Below, one piece after another: positions 44,252 through 55,620 of a stretch of 64,000 nucleotides of DNA. The notes beneath the pieces are model-generated. The model did not search any database. It was not told the origin of the DNA and worked only from the letters and a program-made list of their open reading frames with translations. A program made the position numbers and the translations under genes. The stretch covers positions 1 to 64,000 of the forward strand of contig ML976760.1 in the NCBI GenBank assembly GCA_010015655.1. Reading direction: 5' to 3'. Each line of letters starts with the position of its first letter. The first letter of the stretch is position 1. The DNA comes from Bimuria novae-zelandiae CBS 107.79. Lineage: Eukaryota > Ascomycota > Dothideomycetes > Pleosporales > Didymosphaeriaceae.

Positions 44252-45588
44252 ATGGTAAACAAGAGCCCGATTGCACTCACGTCATGTGCGGTAACAGGAG
44301 CTAAGTTTCGCAGAACTCGAAGTCGCTGCGCCGTCTCGCCGCCGATCATGGCTCGCTGCACACGGCTGGTCTCCCGCCAAACTACCTCTTCCCGCCATCT
44401 CAAGCTGCGGAGATGCCTTCCGACCTGACCTCCCTCGACATCTTGCTCGCAGGCCCCGAGGGCACACCCTACGCGCACGGCGTCTGGCGCTTACATCTCG
44501 ATATCCCGCCTACATACCCTACCGCTCCTCCCACAGCCGCTTTCCGCACGCGATTATGGCACCCAAATATCGACGAGGCAACAGGTGCAGTGTGCGTGGA
44601 GACGCTGAAGCGTGATTGGAGTAGCTCCCTCAAGCTGCGCGATGTCCTGGTCACTATCTCGTGTCTACTTATACAGCCGAACCCGGCGAGTGCGCTGAAC
44701 GAAGCGGCCGGCAAGCTGGCAAGCGAGGACTGGGATGGGTTTTGCCGGAGAGCGAAGCTGATGACGGAAATCCACGCCGCTATCCCTAGTAATATCCTGG
44801 AAGAGGTGAGAGCAGCGCAGAGCAGGGGCGATGAGAAGCAGGTCAAGGCCGAAATGAAAGCCGTCGAGGCTAAACTCAATGGCAAGGGCAAGGGAAAGGT
44901 CAAGATCACGCCTGCGAAGGTAACGCCAGCAACGGCCAAGGTCCGGACACGTAGCGTCGCCGAAGATGAGGAGAACATGAGAAACAAGGGCGTCACCGCA
45001 GAGGAGAGCGACTCTGAGACGGACTGGATACCAGGGCCTGGAACGTTCAAAGCATCGGACGTGCCCCGCATCGGACGCAGTAACATCTTCGGTATTCAAG
45101 GCCTTGATAGCGGCATGCAGCACGGCTCACCCGAGCAGTCAAGAGTTACGAATAGCTTCCACTGTCCAACCTCAGCTTCTGAAGAAAAGGAAAACGACAT
45201 CTCCGACCCCTTCATCACCATTCCGTCCAAACGGTCTGCCCAACATTCATTCAGCCTCCGGGTCCCTTTCCAGACCAAACCAGCCGCATACACACCCGAG
45301 CTCCTGAAGTTCTCCGACAAAAACCCCTTCTCCGCAATCCAGCCCAACAACCAGACGCACCCGCTCTTGAAGGAGTTCTCGTGGTCGTGGGCAGACGGTG
45401 AAATCATGCACGAGACGGGTAGCATCAAGACCGGGGAGACCAAGTCCAGTGTGCGGAAGCGCCTAGCGACTGATGACTTCGAAGAGAGGCGCACGTGGGA
45501 GCTGAAGAAATTCAAGAAGGCGGGTTTTGATCTTAAGAGATACAATTGCGGGGACTTTGGCCCTAAGACTGGTCTTGGTAGATTGTGA
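44252..45588 (+). CDS. ubiquitin-conjugating enzyme E2, UBE2S-like
   Basis: Exon 1 appears to be the ATG alone (44252-44254), followed by a GTAAAC...TTTCGCAG intron of 59 bp, then 44314-45588; product 425 residues starting MNSKSLRRLAAD. The UBC fold has GPEGTPYAHGVWRL, the HPN motif (HPNID), and catalytic Cys95 in GAVCVETLKRDW, then the UBE2S-type block LIQPNPASALNEAAGKL and RRAKLMTEIHA. The start MNS and Cys at 95 agree with human UBE2S, which supports the unusual first exon. UBE2S extends Lys11 chains with the APC/C in mitosis. The C-terminal extension is much longer than in animals (about 260 residues, acidic and basic patches) and ends GLGRL, reminiscent of the LRRL tail that docks UBE2S on the APC/C. 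The function is inferred. Confidence 0.85.
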
Positions 45589-45990
45589 TGGGTCGATGTT
45601 ACGGTCATAAAAGGGGGTTTGGCTTCGGCTTGCTTGGGCATCGGGCCGTGGGTTGCATAGCGAGGTTGCGTTGGACTTGAAGTTAGCGCTAAGCATGGTT
45701 GGAGTTTTAGGTGCTGGTTGCATACGATGCATTGCATTGGCGTATTGGTCTGGAGTGTATGTTCTCTGCTTCGTGCATGCGTTGAAAGTGCTCCCCGTTG
45801 GCATATACTATGCATTTCATCTACTCTCGAAAGCACTTCTGCTCAAAGCCAAGGAGCGGTCATGACGAGGTTCTTATACTTTTAGCTTGGTCTACATTGC
45901 AAGGCGCATTATGTTAGGCGAGGTGATGATATTGGAGTTGGCAAGACAATTGTTGATTTAAAACTGCTAAAAACGAGGGACACCAACGTC
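45589..45990. other. short intergenic region between convergent genes
   Basis: About 400 bp; nothing recognised. Confidence 0.5.
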
Positions 45991-46932
45991 TCATTTATTC
46001 CCCCAAATCGGGTTCGGCTGGTACATCAGCTCCGTCTCGCCCAGCAACTCTTCATGTTCATCATCCACCTTACTCGGCGGCGTGCTGACCTCACCCCTCA
46101 ACACTTCGAGCAAGCTAATCAGCGGCATACACAGCAACAACAGCGGAAGCAGCTGCCCATAGCTCCAATCCTTCTCGCTGGGGCCGACGAGATTCACACC
46201 GTCCGGCACCGTCCCAAAGGCCTGGGACACCATGACAACACGCACGGTAGTCCCGACGCCCATCGCGATCAAAATGATCAACCCCACAGCTTGCACGGTC
46301 TTCATCCAGCGCGGATTCTTCCTCGTATGCAGATACAGTGTCGAAAGCACAAACACCACAACCTGCCCCGCAATCACTGCAATCGTGCCTGCAACCGACA
46401 GCGCCGCATTACTCGAAGTCCCCCTCTTGTCCACCTCCCACACGCACGCGATCGGCAGCCTCGGCTCAAGGTTCTTCATCACGCTCTGCAATATGAATAT
46501 CCCGCTCAGCACCCCAAGCAGCATGTTCACAAGCATGAAAAACTGCCGCAGCCATCGCAGCACCCAGTCGCGCTTGAAGTCGTTCACGAGCGCCAGTAGT
46601 GTCGCGAGATTCGTAGCCGTGGACAGCAGCGAGAGCAGCCAGATGATGAAGAAGTGATACGGCACCATGTATTTCATCTTCGCGAGCCCGATCGACTGGA
46701 TCCCGATGCCTGTGATGATCTGCTGGTCCGAGAAGGAGAGCAGGAGTTTGCGGGAAATGGGCGCGGACGTGGATTTGCGCAGCCCGAGGAGGATGATGGT
46801 GGCGCTGAGGAAGAGCGAGAGGCAGTTTGTGATTATGAAGGAAAGGAGCGTGCCGGCGCCCGCGACGCCCGCGTCGGTCGGCGTCGTGGAGGGCACGATC
46901 GTGCAGTTGCCCGTGAAGTCGGAGGCGACCAT
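45991..46932 (-). CDS. multi-pass membrane protein, unknown function
   Basis: A single exon of 313 residues. After a short N-terminal segment with a possible glycosylation site (NCT) come about seven hydrophobic helices: LLSFIITNCLSLFLSATIILLG, a weaker one, YHFFIIWLLSLLSTATNLATLLAL with connecting DFKRDW, LRQFFMLVNMLLGVLSGIFIL, LSVAGTIAVIAGQVVVFVLSTLY, AVGLIILIAMGVGTTVRVV, and LLPLLLLCMPLISLLEVL. The tail is acidic and polar (DDEHEELLGETELMYQPNP). The topology resembles fungal seven-helix proteins of unknown role; I see no GPCR, transporter or enzyme motif. Context gives no hint. Confidence 0.8.
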   Translation of the reverse strand: MVASDFTGNCTIVPSTTPTDAGVAGAGTLLSFIITNCLSLFLSATIILLGLRKSTSAPISRKLLLSFSDQQIITGIGIQSIGLAKMKYMVPYHFFIIWLLSLLSTATNLATLLALVNDFKRDWVLRWLRQFFMLVNMLLGVLSGIFILQSVMKNLEPRLPIACVWEVDKRGTSSNAALSVAGTIAVIAGQVVVFVLSTLYLHTRKNPRWMKTVQAVGLIILIAMGVGTTVRVVMVSQAFGTVPDGVNLVGPSEKDWSYGQLLPLLLLCMPLISLLEVLRGEVSTPPSKVDDEHEELLGETELMYQPNPIWGNK

Positions 46933-48105
46933 CGTTGCGGCTCGAGGCTTATACGGCGCGCTCGGAGTAGGTGTGTGTGTCTGGGTCGACTATAGGTGTC
47001 CCGGTAAGGCGAGGATAGCAGCTCTTTCTTGTATCGCGGTCCTGGGACCAGTTGAGAGGTGTGTATGCCTGCGTATCGTACGCGCCCAAAGCGCTCGCTC
47101 CGCAAATTGTATAACTATCGTGAAAAGGAAGAACAGCGTATCGTGTTCGTCGCGTAAACTTCGCAGTGGGAAAAAGAGCGTGATGTGCTATTGTTGAAAC
47201 AAACAGAAGAGAAGCCCAACAACTTCTAATGAACAAGAAACACCCGCCGCGCACAGCCTCTTCTGACGACATCATAGCCAGGGGTCTTGCTGCGTTGCTA
47301 ATTTAAGAAGATTGGCGAGCAGACAAGGGGATAAAGGGGCCAAAGCGCTCAACGGCGAACAACGTTGCCCAATGGTCAATCCTGGCCGGCTTCGTTCTGT
47401 GGCGCGGCGGTTAATCTGAGACGCGACGCAGGGAGTTGCGCGCGTTAATGCGTGCTCGTTTAACGATGTACGAACGAGCATTGGGTCATCATGTATAGTA
47501 GAGGGACTGGGACTGCTATTGCAGTGCTATTCTGAGTGTGGAGTCGCGTAGAATAAAGACTACAGTTTTCGCAATCAGTGGGAGGCGGGATGTATCCCGT
47601 TCGACGTACGCTAAGTGTTAACTCAACATAGGTGGGAAGAACAATTATCGCAATTGCTCTCCGTAAAATTTAGGTTGCCAGTTATGAGGTTGGATGAGGA
47701 GTGCTCAAATTCATGGTCGATGTTTTACAGGATCTCCAATGCATATCCCGAAGAACAATCCCGGGCCTCCGGGCTAAGGTCGAATTCACTGACTGAAGAG
47801 GAGTGGCGTGGGACATGATGCACCAGTGTGAGAGAAGGTGGACTAGACTTTGTATGAAATAATGCAGAAAATGAAATGTAAACAAGATTGAGTGTTCTTC
47901 GGAAGCTCTTTCTCAGGTCAATCAGTCCCGAAGAGCTCCTGCCTCGACCTCAAGTGACGTCACGTGCCACCGCGTTATAGTGGACCCGGACCCGCGTACT
48001 CAAACGGGAAGCCCCACTAACGTACCTCCCGACTTCACGTCACCCCTTCAACTCTTAATACCAACCCCCACTGCGACAATTCTACCCAGCCACTACATCT
48101 TCAAG
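46933..48105. other. 1.2 kb intergenic region
   Basis: Divergent promoters of the membrane protein and the RNase H protein. No gene. A CRE/E-box site is near the right end. Confidence 0.5.
47955..47966. promoter_or_regulatory. overlapping CRE (TGACGTCA) and E-box (CACGTG)
   Basis: TGACGTCA at 47955-47962 overlaps CACGTG at 47961-47966, 140-151 bases before the ATG of the RNase H gene. Such palindromes are bound by bZIP (ATF/CREB) and bHLH factors respectively; use here is inference. Confidence 0.5.
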
Positions 48106-50786
48106 ATGGCGATAGTGCTCGAGGGTTCCTCGGCAAACCTTGCCATCGACCTCACCTCTGATGACGAGGTGGAGTTGCAGGTACCCGTAGCGCCTGTGCC
48201 CACCCGCGTTGCCAAAGTTGCCGAGCAGCAACCGGTTCGTGTTTACAACACCCGGGCTGTGACACGTGCGCAGTCCGCAGCAGGGAGTGGAGGGTCACAA
48301 GTTCGTGCTACCGTACAAACGGAGATGGATTTGGTCCCGAACTCAAGCGCGAGGTCTACGCGCGCGACGGCACGCGCGACGAGGGTCGGTAACAGCACTA
48401 CAGGCTCTGCTGATGCACCTCAGCGCCCGTTTCCGAGTCGGACTGTCGATCGGCAAGCACGCACCGGTACGAAGAGTGGCCAGGCCACTGCACCGGCGAG
48501 AACCGCTGGGCAGTTGTCTCTAGAAGAGAGATTCATCCGAACGAAGCCCGTCGCAGGTATTGAGAAGGTTGGCGATAATGCCGCGACTCACCCCAGGATA
48601 GGCAACACTGAGACACAGCTTCCGGATGTGAATGACTTCTCGACAGGTCCTTTGCACGCGGGTGGCGACGCAGGTGCACCAACATTGTTGCGACAGCAAG
48701 CTTTCCAACAGGCTCTTACTGGGGCCAGACAGCGTGTAGACCGTGTAGACCGTCTGGCATTTGGAACTCCGAGCCTCCCCAGGAATCCTTTCTCCAGCCT
48801 TCTGTATAGAAGTAGTAGCCATGAAAGCGAGCGACCTGCGCCAACAGCAGTATCTCAACCATTTCGCTTTGGACTGGACACTGCTATACGGAGCCCACCG
48901 AATTTGGACGGATTTGCAGCCCAACATGAGTTCATTGCTCTGTCGGAAAATGTCCTGCCCAAGAGAGGGAACAAAGAATACAGAGCAGCGAATCAACTAG
49001 TCACCCAACAGTATGGCGCAACGAGACATGGAGATATGGTTAGCCATTCAGGTTGTGAAATGCTTGCTGCTCGGATAAGTAACCAATTAATGCAGGATGT
49101 AAGGTGGGCACAAGAAAATGGCTATATGCCTCCGCACCAAAGTCGTCCAGGCAGAGAAGCAAATAACACAAGCATATCGCTTGACAAGAACAATGCTGTT
49201 TCTTCGGATGTTCCGAGTATGAACAACATTACAACTCCTCGTGGAGCGACACCGCTTGCCTTTCGTCAGCAATCGGTTGTTGGCGGACAAGTCACGATGC
49301 ATCAGCATGTGGACTTCCCCCAACCCCATTTGTTGCCCCAGAGTAGGGGTGGAATGGACATAATTCTCCCCCAGAATCACGCGCAGAATCCACCACGAGC
49401 CAGAATTCAGGTACTGTCCGAGAGGCATGCGGCAGATGCCGGAAGGACCAGAAACACTGTACAGGAAAAGCTCAGTGGAGATAGGCACGGTATAAGTCAC
49501 CTAAATGTGCGGCAAAGGGACAGGAAAAGGCTGGCCCGGCAAGCACGGCGGTTACGGGTTCAGAATCGAGCTCGGAATACCAGCCCTGACTTGGTCATCC
49601 TTAGCAATGCCCACAGAAACTTGGACTTTTGGAAAAGCAAGCTTGCTGAAGAGCTCCGAATGGGACCAGAAATGGATTTAGTCTATGTGGCGGCGGCTTC
49701 TTTCGACAGAAGAAGTATACAAACGGTTGTTCCTAACCGCTACTTCGCTAAAGGTGGGTCAATTCCTAGTCCGAAGATTGTCGTTGAATTACCTACCCTG
49801 GGATACGGCAAAGGAGTAAGAGATTACGATGTAGACACGTACTTAGCTGACTTTTCGCCTCTGGGGTTAGGTTCCCGCACTATGATCCAACAGCGCTTTC
49901 CTGGCTTTATCGAGAAGCTACTCGAGAAGCCCCTCGATGCCCTTAGAAAGGCCTATGAGGAGCATCGCGCGGAGAAAGTGGATCCTTCCAGGCTGGTATT
50001 GTGGACAGACGGTTCAGCTAGTGGCAGTCGTCAGTACAATGAAAGCCGTGGCTTTGCTGTGGCCTGGCGTCGCAGCACGGAGCGGGGGTGGGGTGCATGG
50101 GAAGCTGCTGGATACCAAGGTACGTGATCTTCAACTAGGTCTCGTGTTGGCATAAACACAAGATTACAGGGTCGAAAGCAAACGCACCAGCTGGCGTCGA
50201 CTCTGAAGTAACTGTTCTCTGCATTATTTGTCGTGGATTGAACAGGTCGAATTACCTACTACTAACATACGGCAGTGAAAGGCGAGCTGTCAAATAACAA
50301 TGGGATGGAGACACTTGCCATTATGAAGGCAGTGGTCAAAGCTCTTGATTTGGTTCGCCAAATACCTGGTCGACTGAAGACGGTTGCAATATACACGGAC
50401 TCGACCAGCGCACTTGACAAGGTGAACGATCCAAGCCACACGGTTGGCAAAATCATTTGCAGAAAAGCGTGTACGCTCGCGCAGCTTGGTTGCAGAATCT
50501 CCTTGCATTGGTGCCCAGGCCATAGTAGAGTAAGTTTATCATACGCTCGGAAACAATTCCGGTATCAAAAGTTGGTTGCTGCATACTACCTCCGGCTCTA
50601 AATCATACAGGTCGACGGTGCTCTAACCGTTATCCTGCGACTACATTGCCAATGACAAAACACGAGACGAACTGACTGTGCTAGGTACCGGGTAACGAAC
50701 TCGCGGACAAGATTGCAGGCCTGGCAAGACAACATGTCTATGGCGCGATGGCGGAGGTCGTAGACTTGAGCGACGACGATGATTAG
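48106..50786 (+). CDS. large disordered protein with C-terminal RNase H domain and terminal SUMO-interaction-like motifs
   Basis: Three exons (48106-50119, 50276-50529, 50685-50786) encode 789 residues. The last ~165 residues form a type-1 RNase H fold with all four catalytic acids: D635 in LWTDGSASG, E683 in NNGMETLAIMKA, D713 in IYTDSTSAL, D764 in VPGNELADK; HWCPGHSRVPGNELAD closely resembles RNase H of LINE-type retroelements. There is no reverse transcriptase, and the gene is not RIP-mutated. The N-terminus has AIDLTSDDEVE (residues 13-23) and the C-terminus ends EVVDLSDDDD; both fit a hydrophobic core plus acidic run, as in SUMO-interacting motifs. Between is a Gln/Arg/Ser-rich disordered region. 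The two introns (156 and 155 bp) are about three times the local norm. A nuclear RNA:DNA-hybrid role is inference. Confidence 0.83.
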
Positions 50787-51480
50787 GAGTACTTCTGGTC
50801 TGGTGCTCAGCCGAACGGTTGATTACTCTCCGCCCGTTCCTCGCCAGAGCTTTGAACAACACAAGACTCCAGAGCCTGATAGCGACGCAAGTATCGCGGA
50901 TATTTTCTGCGCGACTGCATGGCATTTTCGGCGGACACTGTTTGCATGATACTCCTCTTCCCTGTATAGTGATTGGAAGTCGCTTCGGATCGCAATCGCT
51001 GGGAACTTTATGGCATGAATTTGGGTCTCTGTGTTCTACGGGATGGATGACACAGGCCGGTTGCACCACAATGTCGATAAATAGTTGTGGCAGTTTTGAT
51101 TGGCGCTAGGTATGTAGGCTCAGTTGAACGTTATGAGTCGAATTTGTCTCTCTAGATACTGAGAGGACGGAAATACGTGTTCATACTTTTAAATTGTGCA
51201 TGGAAATATGCTTCCACGTTATTTGCGTGGCAGTGTGCCAAATGCCGTTCGTATTCCAGCGGTCAGCTTACATACCCACTTGGACGATTGACGCATGCAG
51301 TTTAGCTGCCGCATCCAGCCACGCACCGCACCGCCCCATATCCTCCCACACGTTCACCGACTCTGCGTCACAGCCACGGACCCCTGCAGCGCGTCCAGCT
51401 CTCGACAGCTCTCCGCACACGCGACTCCTCACCGTGAGATGGGCCCGCCCAAATGCAGCCTTCAGTTGCGATAGTGCGCC
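50787..51480. other. intergenic region, nothing recognised
   Basis: About 0.7 kb between tandem genes with no supported frame. Confidence 0.5.
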
Positions 51481-54400
51481 ATGACGTATTGGCCCATCTC
51501 CTCGCCCTCCGTGTTCGCGGCCACCAAGGAGACCAGGACTCAGCCGAAGCAGACATCCCACGATGGCGCAGATGACGCGACAGACAGCTCGGTCGCGGAC
51601 TCGGAGGCGCGCACAGAGAATGTCGCATCCAACAGCGCAGAGGCAAGGAATGGGGTAGAAGAAAAGAGCGGGGAAACGCAGTCACATCCACAGCATGCCG
51701 AAAATGACATTACCGGCGACATTGTGGCTATTAAAGTGACCAGGAGCGGGAACATGTTTGTGACCATAACACGGTCGACATTGACCATCTGGCAGACCAA
51801 GGCATGTTTCGAGCCCACGTGTCTGTTCCATTGCTAACATATCGCAGCCTACTGCTATTCTTGCTTCCGTCCTCCGCTCCGATAACTCGGTCAATGCATA
51901 CGGCCCCAATGTGAACATATTGCTTCGTCCCGACTCGCAGATCTTCGTCGTGCAAACCGCTCTCGGATACCTCATCACGTATTCCCTTGCGACTGACCCC
52001 ACCTCGCGCGTCTACAAGACACAGTTCATGCACACCGGCGGCGGCCATTCTAGGAGGCAGAGCTCAGTAAGCGGCTTCAAGATACCCAGGCAACATGATC
52101 CGAATGCAGGACCGGGCGAGGGCAGCGGCATCAAGGACGCCAGTCTTAAATTTCGCATGGTTATCAAGGTGGACGCTGGCATCACACGCGCTCTGGCGCT
52201 CGACGACGAGCTCATCGTGGCGACGACCAAGCCTGCGGCTGTACAGTGTATCAGATGGGCCCCTGACAGCAGCAGTAGCAGCAGTAGCCAGACGAGTACC
52301 GAGTTACTGAGCCGAATGACCTGGCTGGGCAAAAGTGTGTCCGTTAACGACATGATCCATGACCGGCCCATGAATCTCTCTTGCTGGGTCACGCGCGACG
52401 GCAAGGCATATGCTGTGCAGAGGCTTCCACCCAATACGCTGCAGGGCGGCAAGCCACACCCTAGTTTATTCAGAGGCCATGCATTCCATAGCCCCGAAAT
52501 CGAGGATCAGTTCGGTGTCAAGGCCGCGATCAATGCGCGCTTCTCATTGCTGGCAGTAGGCTGCAGGAATGGGGAGATACATGTCTACACGGCAAAGGAC
52601 TACAAGGGAGACATACCCCTGTCACACAAGCTTAGGCCAAATACGACGAGTACTGGGAAATTGACCGTGCTAATCTACTCTCCTGACGGCTACTGCCTCT
52701 TCGCTGGCTACGAGAAAGGTTGGGCCATGTGGAGCGTGTACGGCAAACCGGGCGCTACAAGCTTCACTACCAACAGGGCCTTGTCCGAAGCAAACGAAGA
52801 AGGTTGGCTGCTCGGCATCAAAGATGCCTTCTGGGTCGGCGGTGGGGCAGAGCTGTTGCTTCTGGGGAAGAATGATAACCGGCTATTTCTGCTCGAAATG
52901 GCTCGCAGTGCTGTCACGGGGTGCTTCTCCTCAGCTAATGTGTCGCGGTCTCTGATGCAGACCAGCACCGGCTTCATGATATATCGCGGCTATGACCTCC
53001 CCGATCTCACGACGATATCGGCTGATACTTCACTGTGGCATCATGTCCAGGTCCCGTCCCACTATCTTGTAGATCAGTGGCCGATCCGGTGCGCGGTTGT
53101 TTCCAATGATGGGAGATATGTCGCCGTTGCGGGAAAGAGAGGCCTCGCACATTACAGCGTGAACAGCGGACGATGGAAGACGTTCGAAGACCCTTTTCGG
53201 GAAAACGAATTCACCGTCCGTGGAGGCATGTGCTGGTTTCAACACGTCCTAATTGCAGCCGTTGAAGCACAAGGCTCGCATCAGGTAAGGCACTGTCGCC
53301 TGGATGTTGTAGCAACATCTAACACATCCTTCAGATCCGCATCTACTCCCGTGAGCAGGCCCTCGACAATAATCACATCATGCACGTTCAGCACCTTCCT
53401 GCACCTATTGTATTAATCGCACCTTCAGGAGAGGATTCACTTCTTGTGTATACTTACGAGAATATCTTATATCACTATGTAATTGGTGTTACAAACGCCA
53501 CAGTCACTCTTGTCCAGGTCGGTCAGATTGCTCTGCATGGCATCATACGTGCACCGCCTAGAGTGCGGGCTCTCAGCTGGATTCTGCCCGAGGACCAGAT
53601 TCGTAGGTTTGCCTCGCAACAATCTCCACCGCAAGCTGACAAGGAGCAGACAACGGCGATCCGTCTCAAGACGTAGCCGTAGCCACCATACTCTTCGTCG
53701 TGGACGGCAAACTCGTTCTCCTTCAGCCAACTACGACCGAAGGCGGTGAGCTCAAATATGAGATGCGCATCATTGCCCAAAACGTCGAGACGTACGCCCT
53801 CATGCGCGACCACCCGGCGTTTGCGCTAGCCATGCAGGACGACTCTTTACCGCCTAGCCCGTCTGCAGGGCTAGCGATCAGTGCCATGCATGGCCACGAT
53901 CTGCGCGACAGCTTATGGTTCTTCGACGGGCATGATGTGAAAGTCTGGATCGATATCCAGGATGTGCTACGGACGGCGAGTATGGAACTAAGCAGGGAAT
54001 TGCCCGCGCCGGTCAAGATACCAGTGGATTTTTACCCGTTGGCGAGTCTGATTAACAAGGCGATCGTGTTTGGTGTAGAGAGCGAGTTGGTGCAACGGAG
54101 GGATACATCTTTTGCGTACCTCCGCTTCGGCACGAGGGTACGTTCTTACCAGCCAAGCTATCCCCAGGCCATGAGAAGCTAACATAAGAAAGACGCACCT
54201 CTTCCTCCCCGCGCTCCTAAAGCACCATCTCGCGCACTATAACCACCCCGCTGCCTTGCACCTCTCCACCCACTACCAATCCCTCACCTACTTCCCCCAC
54301 GCCCTCGAAATCCTCCTCCACGAAGTCCTCGACGAAGAAGTAGACGCTCAGCCATCCCCAGACCATGCCCTCCTCCCATCCGTCCTGTCCTTCCTTTCTT

Positions 54401-54963
54401 CCTTCCCTACCTACCTCGACATCGTCGTGCAATGTACCCGCAAAACCGAACTCCGCTCCTGGCGCACCCTCTTCGCTAATCTACCCTCCCCAGAAGTCCT
54501 GTTCGAAGAATCTCTGCAAAAAGGCTCGCTGAAGACGGCGGGCGGCTATCTTTTAGTCCTGCATACCTTTGACGAGGTGAGCGGGACGGGCACCGAAGAG
54601 CAGGTTGTGAGGCTGCTCAGGCGCGCAAAGGAGGAAGGTGAATGGGAACTGTGCAAAGAGCTCGCGAGGTTTCTGATGGCGCTGGATGAGGGGGGCGAGA
54701 CGCTGAGGAGAACGCTGGAGAAGGTGGATGTGAGGAGTCCGAGTGGGACCGAGGCGTTTTCGTTTGAGAGCGCGGTCAGGTTGGTTGTGCCGAGGAGGGG
54801 GAGGAGGCCCAGCGGCGCGATGCTTATTGGGGGGGATGCGAGCAGTGAGGGGAGCGCCGCCGAGGGGAGTGTTCGCCAGAGGAGTCCGTTGAGTGTCAGT
54901 CCCGGTGTGAGTGAGGGGGGTAGTGCTGGGTATTTTGACAGTGTGCCAGGAGCGGGCCGGTAG
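51481..54963 (+). CDS. RIC1: RIC1, subunit of the Ric1-Rgp1 guanine nucleotide exchange factor
   Basis: Five exons (51481-51801, 51848-53284, 53335-53602, 53650-54137, 54193-54963) encode 1094 residues. The N-terminal half is WD-like (GDIVAIKVTRSGNMFVTIT, RFSLLAVGCRNGEIHVYT, TVLIYSPDGYCLFAGYEKGWAMWSVYG); the C-terminal half, restored by splicing through NGDPSQDVAVATILFVVDGKL, contains the RIC1 domain with THLFLPALLKHHLAHYNHPAALHLS and YLDIVVQCTRKTELRSW. With Rgp1 it activates the Rab Ypt6/Rab6 for endosome-to-Golgi recycling. Intron 1 starts GCATGT and ends CGCAG; no GT alternative keeps frame, so it is a GC-AG intron of 46 bp. The tail after residue 980 is low-complexity. The gene is intact. 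Confidence 0.9.
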
Positions 54964-55530
54964 GGCGCGTAGATTGTACACTATGAGCCATAGAAATTTT
55001 CATTGCTGTACTACGTACGATGTGCGCGGCGCGCTCATGTGGGGAGGGTGCTTTGGAGAGTGATAGGGACGAAGCTTCCAGAAGTTTTCTTTACAGTAGT
55101 ATCTACATACGTACCACCTGCTTGGCGCGCTTATGTGAGGGCGGGGCTATGTAGAGTGTGTACCGTGGTAGGGACGAAGCTTCTTTGTGCTGATGTGCAT
55201 GCCGGGTGAGGCGCTGGCTTAGCTGTCGACTCACAAGTGCCGAAGCTGTATCATTGCTGGTCGTTAGTGGTAGCGGGGAGTCCAGGGCTAATCGTGGAGT
55301 CTATGGCCGTGGCTGCGTCCAATCGGAGCACTACCGTATCTCTCGTATTGGTTGACGGCTTAATACCGGAAAATTGGCCGAGATAGTGCAGCGGCCCAAA
55401 GTCAACACGAGGTGCGCTTTCAGCTACCATGGTGCCATAGGGAACAAGCCATGGCCAGGTTGGTTGTTGCACAACAACCGGATCGAGTGGCCGTAGTCTA
55501 TGACCCTGTCACCGTCGCTGTTTCAAGGAA
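54964..55530. other. intergenic region with an imperfect tandem duplication
   Basis: No gene. Two diverged copies of a ~65-bp block lie at about 55016-55076 and 55111-55180; both contain GGCGCGCT-ATGTG and end TAGGGACGAAGCTTC. Confidence 0.6.
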
Positions 55531-55532
55531 TA

Positions 55533-55620
55533 AGCTAGCGTAAATAGTTCCTGATCACATAGGGTTCCTGATCACCCCACCAAAACGCGACACCTGCACA
55601 AAACACGCAATATCTCAACA
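55533..55620. repeat. left terminal inverted repeat of the 4.9-kb element
   Basis: Pairs with 60394-60479. Contains TTCCTGATCAC twice (55548 and 55565) and the block CCACCAAAACGCGACAC. Confidence 0.85.

Noticed and set aside
47980..48105. 42-residue N-terminal extension of the RNase H protein
   Set aside because: It would need a GTG start; the first ATG in frame is at 48106, right before the SUMO-interaction-like motif.
50163..50212. Possible extra exon inside the first intron of the RNase H gene
   Set aside because: An acceptor and a weak GTAACT donor exist, but including it ends in phase 0 and the next exon would then begin with TGA.
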